Made by a program: the position numbers and the translations under genes. A stretch of 57,273 nucleotides of DNA from the NCBI GenBank assembly GCA_038882715.1, contig JAVZNR010000001.1, positions 243,668-300,940 on the forward strand, read 5' to 3'. The notes under the pieces were generated by a model. It searched no databases. It was not told the origin of the DNA and was given only the letters and a program-made list of their open reading frames with translations. Of this stretch, positions 51,555 to 57,273 are shown one piece after another. Every line of letters starts with the position of its first letter. Positions within the stretch are counted from its first letter, which is position 1. Source of the DNA: Candidatus Bathyarchaeia archaeon (GTDB lineage: Archaea > Thermoproteota > Bathyarchaeia > Bathyarchaeales > DTEX01).

Positions 51555-52598
51555 ATGGTTACGGTGTTGATATTGCCTGCTGGAGAATGGATGCCTCTGG
51601 ATGGAGATACTGTTCTTACGGGCGAAGGCTTCATCTTAAATGTTTTCGGATACGAGCATCCGGAGAAACGTATTTTCTCGTTTTTAAAATATATTCCCTC
51701 AACGGTTAAGAACCTGTTTAATGTTAGCTTCCTAGATAGAAAGTGGAAATATGGTGAGATTGAATTACTCCGAGCTGAGAAACTTTACACCGCAGACAAC
51801 TATAAGGAGTTCTTAAAAATTTTCAGAGAGAATTTTCCGGATTACGTTTATTTTTGCCCTTTTAGGAGGAAGGAAGTAATTAGCGTGCCGCTGGATCGCA
51901 TCGTGAAAGTTTTCATTCCTAGAGAGTGCCTCAGAAATATTTTCGGGAGAGCGGACAGAGACTGTCTTCAGAGTACGGCGTTAGAGTTAATCGATCTCCT
52001 CTCAGACACTTCAAATGTTCCAGTAGAAGATTTTGGTATACACGGTTCAATCGCCCTAGACATGCACAGCAGTGAATCCGACATAGACATAGTTGTCTAT
52101 GGTGGAGAGAATTTTAGGAAGGTTGAGGCAGCTGTGAAGAAACTTGCGGGGGAAGGGGCGATCAAATACATATTCAAGAATAGACTGGATTATGTGAGGA
52201 AATTTAGAGGACAGTATAAAGGTAAAGTTTTCATGTATACTGCCGTCCGCAAACCCGAGGAGATAAATGTAAAGTACGGCTGGTATCGCTACACACCCGT
52301 AAGGCATGTGAAGTTCAAGTGCACAGTTAAAGACGACAGCGAATCAATGTTTCGCCCAGCAATCTACGAGGTCGAAAACTATCTTCCATTAACCCCTGAA
52401 TCAGATCTCCCTCGTGAAATGGTTCCGGAGAGAGTTGTCTCCATGATCGGATGCTACAGGAATGTTGCGAGGAAAGGCGGGGAGATTAAAGTTTCTGGGA
52501 TGCTGGAGCGGGTCGAAAGTGTTTTGACGGGCGAAGTCTACTATCAAGCTGTTGTTGGAACCGCCGAGAGCGGGGAGGAATATATTTGGCCAGTTTAA
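51555..52598 (+). CDS. Nucleotidyltransferase-domain protein, tandem copy 1
   Basis: 347 residues. A ~130-residue N-terminal region begins with [19 protein letters not shown]. The pol-beta core [19 protein letters not shown] has G164/S165 and metal Asp at 176 and 178. A C-terminal beta-rich region (about 250-347) follows. The next gene has the same layout, so they are paralogs. Substrate unknown; the DNA of both genes overlaps by 13 bases. Confidence 0.75.
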   Translation: MVTVLILPAGEWMPLDGDTVLTGEGFILNVFGYEHPEKRIFSFLKYIPSTVKNLFNVSFLDRKWKYGEIELLRAEKLYTADNYKEFLKIFRENFPDYVYFCPFRRKEVISVPLDRIVKVFIPRECLRNIFGRADRDCLQSTALELIDLLSDTSNVPVEDFGIHGSIALDMHSSESDIDIVVYGGENFRKVEAAVKKLAGEGAIKYIFKNRLDYVRKFRGQYKGKVFMYTAVRKPEEINVKYGWYRYTPVRHVKFKCTVKDDSESMFRPAIYEVENYLPLTPESDLPREMVPERVVSMIGCYRNVARKGGEIKVSGMLERVESVLTGEVYYQAVVGTAESGEEYIWPV

Positions 52599-53659
52599 AA
52601 CTTAGGGATCGGGATGCCATTTTAACACATGAGGGGCTTATCTTCAGGGTTCTTGGCTACTCTCATCCGCCAGCAGGCTACATATGTGATCTTGAATACG
52701 CTCCCTCAGAAATATTTAGGTCAGACAACCCGAAAGCGTTTAGAAGCGATGGGAGAAGAACTTTCTATAAGTTTTTCGGGGATGAGGGTTGGGGATTCGT
52801 ATCGGAGAAGTATCCGCACTACATGCTAGACTACGAGCCCTTAGGTAGGAGAGTTATAGGGGTAAGGTGTGAGAGCATCGCGGAAATTAGAAAACCTGAA
52901 GAAAGGCTGCGTCAAATCATTGAATCAGGTTGTAATGATGAGTTGATTCATGCTCTTAGAGGAATCCTTCGTATAATTGTTGAAGATCAAGGTTTGCCTC
53001 TAGAGGATTTCGGGGTCTTCGGCTCTCTTCTACATGGCTTCTATAACCCAAAATTCTCAGATATCGACATCATTGTTTATGGTAGAAGCAGCCTAGGAAG
53101 GGTTCGCCAGACACTGCAAGACCTTTACGGCGACGAATCTTCACTCTTCACAAACGAGTTTATCGATGATGGTCCTGTTAAGGGTAAGGTTTGGCGGTTT
53201 AAAAATTTAAGTCCAAAAGAGTTTGTTTGGCATCAGCGACGAAAAATGGTTTACGCTGTTTTCCACGACAAGTTTTCTGGACGCAGGATAAAGGTTGAAT
53301 TTGAGCCGGTTAAGGCTTGGCATGAAATATCGGGTAAATATGAGAGAATCAGCAGGATAGTTTGGAGAGGATGGATAAAAGCCACCGTGAAAATTACAGG
53401 TGACGAGGAAGCGCCATTCATGCCTTCAATATACTCTGTTGAACCTGTTGAGATTATTGATGGACCTGAAGCCGATGATATCTTGAGGGTAGTTTCGTAT
53501 CTTGAAGAGTTTAGAATGCAATGTTGGAGAGATGAGGTCGCTTACGTGGAAGGAAACCTAGAGAAGGTTGAAACAAACCAGGGAAGCTTCCATCAGATAA
53601 CCTTGACTTACGGGCCGCGCTACTATGATCAGACACTTAAGGTTGCGAAGATCGATTAA
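52586..53659 (+). CDS. Nucleotidyltransferase-domain protein, tandem copy 2
   Basis: 357 residues from a TTG start that follows GGGGAGGAA. N-terminal part [20 protein letters not shown] matches copy 1. Core [20 protein letters not shown] contains the GS and D.D metal motif. The end again is beta-rich ([14 protein letters not shown] matches [14 protein letters not shown] of copy 1). The 13-base overlap implies coupled synthesis and perhaps a heteromeric complex. Confidence 0.75.
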   Translation: MASLKLRDRDAILTHEGLIFRVLGYSHPPAGYICDLEYAPSEIFRSDNPKAFRSDGRRTFYKFFGDEGWGFVSEKYPHYMLDYEPLGRRVIGVRCESIAEIRKPEERLRQIIESGCNDELIHALRGILRIIVEDQGLPLEDFGVFGSLLHGFYNPKFSDIDIIVYGRSSLGRVRQTLQDLYGDESSLFTNEFIDDGPVKGKVWRFKNLSPKEFVWHQRRKMVYAVFHDKFSGRRIKVEFEPVKAWHEISGKYERISRIVWRGWIKATVKITGDEEAPFMPSIYSVEPVEIIDGPEADDILRVVSYLEEFRMQCWRDEVAYVEGNLEKVETNQGSFHQITLTYGPRYYDQTLKVAKID

Positions 53660-53760
53660 TGATGCGTAACCTAGTCTGCTAACCGCTCCTAGAAACATTA
53701 AGAGTTAAAAGATTGTATGAAGAATATTTGATGAAGCGAGGGTCTGGTGAGGCGTGTTAA

Positions 53761-54825
53761 ATGTTTCCAAGAGAGATTAAACAAGAATATAGCATGATAA
53801 AAGATATAAGGGATTCCCCAAACGCGTTGAAAGCCGTTATAAAAAGCCTTAATAGGATGAGCGAGATTGCGGATTACGCCTGCAAATTTAGGAAGATCTT
53901 CTTCATAGGATGCGGCTCATCATATTATGCGGCTCTCTTCGGCTCTTGGCCGTTGATGAGAAACGGTGAGCTTGTAGCCTATGCGCTTCCATCCTCCGAA
54001 CTGATTTTTCACTTCGCAAACATCGTAAACAGCGATAGCCTAGTTATCGGGATCTCTAGATCCGGAAGAACAGCGGAAACGGTGACAGCCCTTGAGATAT
54101 GTAAGAGAAGGGGGGCTCGCACAGTCGGCTTCACGATTGAGAAGGAAAGCGAGATCACTGGTATAGTGAACGAACCGATTGTGCTGGATATTGGTGAAGA
54201 GAAAAGTATCATTATGACGAAGAGTTTTACAGCGTTCTCCCTTGCGACAGCAGTCTTTTCCAGCATTTTGGATGAAAAGATTTCCGGCGAAAAGCATATT
54301 TTCGTAGATGAGAGTAAGGCGATGCCGTCTCTAACCGAAAATATTTTAAAAGCTGAAGGTAGAATTGCGGCGGTGTCGAAAAGGCTTCTCGACGAGAGTA
54401 TTGAAAGGTTCATCTTTTTGGGATCAGGCCCCTCCTATCCAATAGCTCTGGAGGGCGCGTTAAAAGTTAAGGAGACATCTTACGTCGCAACGGAGGGGCT
54501 GCATCTACTTGAGTTTAGGCATGGCCCTATGGCTACCATAGGTGAGAGATTAACTCTGGTGATTTCATGTTTTCTCGGCGAAAACGCTATTTACCTGAAA
54601 AACTTTGTTTCGGAGTTTGCCAGCAAAAGCGCGGACATGGTTTTAATATCTGACTCTGAAGATTTTGGGGAGAACGCTTTAAGGCTGCCGCCTGAATATA
54701 GCGGTGAATGTAAGGCTCTTCTATCTATTGTGCCTATGCAGATCTTAGCCTACTATTACGCCGTGGGTAAAGGCAGGGATCCGGATAAGCCGAGAAACCT
54801 CTTCAGATACGTGCAGAGGTTCTAG
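53761..54825 (+). CDS. Double-SIS-domain sugar isomerase/deaminase (GlmS isomerase-like)
   Basis: 354 residues with two SIS domains (about 25-165 and 190-335) and no glutaminase domain. GCGSSYYAALFGSW near 50 and SRSGRTAETVTAL near 98 bind sugar phosphate. EGLHLLEFRHGPMA near 240 is the GlmS-type catalytic loop. Archaeal proteins of this form act as glucosamine-6-phosphate deaminases in amino-sugar breakdown. The kinase and glycosidase next to it support that; AgaS-like or other isomerase activity is possible. GGTGAGG lies about 9 bases before the ATG. Confidence 0.8.
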   Translation: MFPREIKQEYSMIKDIRDSPNALKAVIKSLNRMSEIADYACKFRKIFFIGCGSSYYAALFGSWPLMRNGELVAYALPSSELIFHFANIVNSDSLVIGISRSGRTAETVTALEICKRRGARTVGFTIEKESEITGIVNEPIVLDIGEEKSIIMTKSFTAFSLATAVFSSILDEKISGEKHIFVDESKAMPSLTENILKAEGRIAAVSKRLLDESIERFIFLGSGPSYPIALEGALKVKETSYVATEGLHLLEFRHGPMATIGERLTLVISCFLGENAIYLKNFVSEFASKSADMVLISDSEDFGENALRLPPEYSGECKALLSIVPMQILAYYYAVGKGRDPDKPRNLFRYVQRF

Positions 54826-54827
54826 AA

Positions 54828-55808
54828 ATGTTCATTCTATGCATGGACATCGGCAAAACAAAGACCTTGGCAGTAATTTTAAATGAGAGAGGAGATGTTC
54901 TCGGAAAGTTTATCTCCGGCCCTTCAGGAATGTGGTTGAAGGAAGAAACAGTAATAAGGAATATTAGGGAGGCTATCGACGGCTGCCTATCCGCTTCACG
55001 CCTATCGCTTAAGGACATAAGTTTGATCTCAATAAGCTGGGCTGACCTAGACACTCCGAGAGATTGGGAGAACGCTTGGAAAGTTATAGAAAAGATTGGG
55101 GTCGAGAGAGATAAGGTCTTGATTGAGCATGATGCCGTTGCAGCGTATTACGCTGTAACATTTGGGGAAGCCGGCGTCGCGGTTATAGCTGGGACTGGGA
55201 GCATCGGTTTTGGAATCAACAGTAGAGGCGAACGAATGAGGTCGAGTGGATGGGGTTGGCTTATCGGCGATGAGGGGAGCGCCTACTGGATTGCGGTGAA
55301 AGCGTTAAACGCCATTTCAAGAGCCTATGATGGAAGAGGAGAAAAGACTATTCTGTCGAAAATGATTTCCGACTACTTTGGCGTTGAAAATGAGCTTGAG
55401 ATCCTAAATAAAGTCTATAAGGATCTGGGATGCGATCCCACAGAGGTATCGAAAATTGCTAGAATTGTCGATGAGGCAGCCTCTAGAGGGGATAAAGTGG
55501 CTAAAAATATACTTGAGGATGCCGGAAGGGAGCTAGCCCTGGCGGCGCTATGCATCATTAGAGGGCTTAAGATGGAGGATGAAAAAATCATCGTCGGCGG
55601 GTTAGGCGGAGTTTTCAGGTCAAAAATCGTTAAAGATACTTTTATTAGGACTGTTAAAGAGGGCGCTCCGAAAGCTATTGTGAAAGAGCCTTTGGTGGAA
55701 GAAGAACCAATTTTAGGGCCGATTATAATGGCCTTCAGAAAAATCGGATTAAAGTTTTCAGAAGAAGACCTAAAATCAATTCTCAAAAGCATGAGAATGT
55801 TTAAGTGA
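54828..55808 (+). CDS. N-acetylglucosamine/glucosamine kinase-like protein (BadF/BcrAD ATPase family)
   Basis: 326 residues, ASKHA fold. MDIGKTKTLAVIL near 6-18 is the phosphate-1 motif, GTGSIGFGI near 123 the phosphate-2 motif, and the GGLGGVFRS adenosine motif lies near 261. SGWGWLIGDEGSAYWIA near 138 is the sugar-pocket block of GlcNAc kinases. It begins two bases after the SIS gene, so the pair forms one unit. Final substrate not proven. Confidence 0.8.
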   Translation: MFILCMDIGKTKTLAVILNERGDVLGKFISGPSGMWLKEETVIRNIREAIDGCLSASRLSLKDISLISISWADLDTPRDWENAWKVIEKIGVERDKVLIEHDAVAAYYAVTFGEAGVAVIAGTGSIGFGINSRGERMRSSGWGWLIGDEGSAYWIAVKALNAISRAYDGRGEKTILSKMISDYFGVENELEILNKVYKDLGCDPTEVSKIARIVDEAASRGDKVAKNILEDAGRELALAALCIIRGLKMEDEKIIVGGLGGVFRSKIVKDTFIRTVKEGAPKAIVKEPLVEEEPILGPIIMAFRKIGLKFSEEDLKSILKSMRMFK

Positions 55809-55822
55809 ACGTTTAAGTGAAC
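55799..55822 (+). repeat. 12-base tandem duplication at the kinase stop
   Basis: GTTTAAGTGAAC occurs twice in a row; the kinase TGA stop is in copy 1. Probably a small slippage duplication. Confidence 0.7.
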
Positions 55823-55826
55823 GGTT

Positions 55827-55842
55827 GCCTAAACAGTTAGGC
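55827..55842 (+). terminator. Possible stem-loop after the kinase gene
   Basis: GCCTAA/TTAGGC with loop ACAG, a perfect 6-bp stem, followed ~20 bases later by a TTTTT run. Could mark the end of the SIS-kinase transcript. Confidence 0.3.
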
Positions 55843-55900
55843 TCAGAGCCAAATTAAACGGGCTTTTTAGTGGTCGCTTTAATCATGGTTAATGTCACAA

Positions 55901-55911
55901 TTATATAAAAT
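55901..55911 (+). promoter_or_regulatory. Probable TATA box of the GH42 gene
   Basis: TTATATAAAAT lies about 34-44 bases before the ATG at 55945, a good archaeal TATA match and spacing. The glycosidase thus seems to have its own promoter. Confidence 0.5.
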
Positions 55912-55944
55912 ACGTGCACTCAAATTATATTCGGTGTTTCCCCT

Positions 55945-57273
55945 ATGTTAAGAGAGGGCTTTTTGAAAGTGAGGTTTGGCGTGGACTATTATCCTGAGCA
56001 TTGGCCTAGGGAGAGATGGACTAAGGATGCGGATCTGATGGCTGAAATCGGCTTTAACACCGTGCGCCTCGCCGAGTTCTCTTGGAGCAAGATTGAGCCT
56101 AGAGAAGGCGAGTACCATTTCGAGTGGCTTGACGAGGCAATAGAGATCCTCTCTAAGAGGGGGATAAAGGCGATAATTGGAACCCCAACGGCGGCTCCGC
56201 CCCCATGGATCATTAGGAAGCATCCAGATATTCTCCGCGTTGATCATAACGGCGTTAGAAGCCCAGCTGGAACTAGGCGCAACTACTGTCCAAATAACCA
56301 AAACTATATCCTGCATACGAGGAGAATCGTTGAGAAGATGGCGCTACACTTTAAAGATGATCCGAATGTTATTGGATGGCAGATTGATAACGAGTTTGGA
56401 ATAGACTTGTGCTATTGCGACAGCTGCGTTGAGGAGTTTAGGGGCTGGCTTAGGGCGAAATATGGAACATTAGACAACCTCAATAAGTCGTGCGGCTTCA
56501 TATTCTGGAGCCAGGAGTATGGGGATTGGAGCGAGATATATCCGCCTAAACCGCCTATAGATATGCAGAACCCGAGCCTCTGCCTAGATTGGCATAGATT
56601 CATGAGCGATTCATGGATAAAATATCAGCAGATTCAAGTCGACATAATTCGTAGGATCGCGCCGCATCACATAGTAACGCATAACTTCATGGGCTTATAC
56701 AAGGAGCTAGATTACTTCCGCTTAGCTGAATCATTAGACATAGTCTCCTTCGACTACTATCCAAAATGGGGTTCAAGCATAGACTACGCGGCGTCGGCTA
56801 TGGCGCATGACGTCATGCGCAGTCTCAAGAAGAAGCCCTACTGGATTATGGAGCTCCAGAGCGGCGCTGTTAAAACCCGCCTAGCGCCAATTCCTAAGCC
56901 CGGAGAAATAAGGCTTTGGACCCTTCAATCAATCGCTAGGGGGGCTAATGGGGTACTGTACTTTAGGTGGAGGTCTTGCAGGTTCGGCGCTGAAGAATAC
57001 TGGCATGGCATACTAGACCACGATGGTGTTCCCAGAAGGAGGTTTCTTGAAGTTAAAAGGGTTTCCAAGGATATTGAGAAGATCACGCCATATATCGAAG
57101 AAACAAACGTTAAACCAGAGGTAGCGTTTATCCTCGTCTACGATAATATTTGGGCCTGGGACCTCGAAGTAGGCTATGGTGGAAAAAACTATTATGGGTT
57201 AAGTTCATGGGATCCGGCTTTAGACTTCTATAGGGCCTTATATTCGAGGAATCTTCCAGTGGACTTTGTTGAT
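55945..57273 (+). CDS. GH42-family beta-galactosidase-like glycosidase, 3' end outside the window
   Basis: The frame remains open to the window end (443 residues seen; family ~650-700). FGVDYYPEHWP near 10-20 is the family opening. Acid/base Glu150 is in WQIDNEFGI. The nucleophile Glu303 is in WIMELQSGAV. ATG 55945 is used, with TTG 55963 or GTG 55969 (GAGGG upstream) as alternatives. GH42 enzymes cut terminal beta-galactosides. Beside an amino-sugar kinase and isomerase it might instead act on glucosaminides. No signal peptide, so probably cytoplasmic. Confidence 0.9.
   Translation, partial: MLREGFLKVRFGVDYYPEHWPRERWTKDADLMAEIGFNTVRLAEFSWSKIEPREGEYHFEWLDEAIEILSKRGIKAIIGTPTAAPPPWIIRKHPDILRVDHNGVRSPAGTRRNYCPNNQNYILHTRRIVEKMALHFKDDPNVIGWQIDNEFGIDLCYCDSCVEEFRGWLRAKYGTLDNLNKSCGFIFWSQEYGDWSEIYPPKPPIDMQNPSLCLDWHRFMSDSWIKYQQIQVDIIRRIAPHHIVTHNFMGLYKELDYFRLAESLDIVSFDYYPKWGSSIDYAASAMAHDVMRSLKKKPYWIMELQSGAVKTRLAPIPKPGEIRLWTLQSIARGANGVLYFRWRSCRFGAEEYWHGILDHDGVPRRRFLEVKRVSKDIEKITPYIEETNVKPEVAFILVYDNIWAWDLEVGYGGKNYYGLSSWDPALDFYRALYSRNLPVDFVD

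Noticed and set aside
1-57273. CRISPR array or insertion sequence
   Set aside because: No set of regularly spaced direct repeats and no transposase-like protein were seen by eye on either strand.

Overview
The window is chromosomal DNA from an archaeon. This is shown by an archaeal SRP (7S) RNA, an archaeal-type phosphoglycerate mutase, a GHMP-type shikimate kinase, AMP phosphorylase, asparaginyl-tRNA synthetase, NcsA/Ctu1-type tRNA thiolases, formylmethanofuran dehydrogenase subunits with the matching formyltransferase, and a tRNA-Asn gene split by two introns. Methanofuran-linked C1 genes, two UroD-type (corrinoid) methyltransferase-like genes and peptide/sugar-type metabolism without any visible methyl-CoM reductase fit a Bathyarchaeia-like member of the Thermoproteota. 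That placement is inference and was not tested by phylogeny.

Layout. 1-6.9 kb: end of a radical SAM gene, pfkA, a PflX-like radical SAM gene, a membrane-anchored nitroreductase with a small membrane protein, asnS and a UroD-like methyltransferase. 6.9-9.8 kb: fwdB and fwdD (minus) diverging from ftr (plus), part of the tetrahydromethanopterin C1 branch. 9.8-17.5 kb: a nucleotidyltransferase, a site-2 protease, ncsA, SRP RNA, apgM, AMP phosphorylase and glyA. 17.7-22.6 kb: a tight operon aroD-aroE-aroK-aroA-aroC. 22.7-24.2 kb: a winged-helix protein and a second NcsA-like thiolase. 24.2-31.9 kb: a his operon hisG-D-C-(HAD phosphatase)-B-H-A-F-I, with overlapping or nearly touching genes and no hisE. 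32-34.1 kb: an orphan, a class II amidotransferase, tRNA-Met and tRNA-Asn.

34.5-44.4 kb is the standout region. It is a one-directional phage-tail-like baseplate operon in this order: a tape-measure-position protein, a DNA-circularisation-type adaptor fused to a carboxypeptidase-regulatory-like fold, a peptidoglycan amidase with a PGRP/T7-type zinc site, a gpD/gp27 hub, a gpV/gp5 spike, a PAAR tip, a gp25/W wedge, gpJ, a gpI-like protein, an orphan coiled-coil protein and a tail-terminator-like protein. No sheath, tube, AAA+ ATPase, capsid, terminase or integrase gene is in the window. The amidase reading frame breaks at a slippery A_AAA_AAA heptamer directly before a TAG stop, and the family's typical C-terminus continues in the -1 frame.

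44.6-57.3 kb: inorganic pyrophosphatase, a Nudix hydrolase, a second UroD-like protein, two orphans around an alpha-toroid repeat protein that has a structured GC-rich leader, a YkgJ-type cysteine-cluster protein, an MgtE-like transporter, two tandem paralogous nucleotidyltransferase-domain proteins, and an amino-sugar module (SIS-domain isomerase/deaminase, BadF-type kinase, GH42 glycosidase running off the end).

How the genes connect: the aro and his operons give aromatic amino acid and histidine synthesis. PfkA and ApgM belong to glycolysis. GlyA, Fwd and Ftr feed one-carbon units on pterin carriers. AMP phosphorylase points to nucleoside salvage. The baseplate operon looks like a contractile injection device, or its relic, that may act on a peptidoglycan-walled neighbour.
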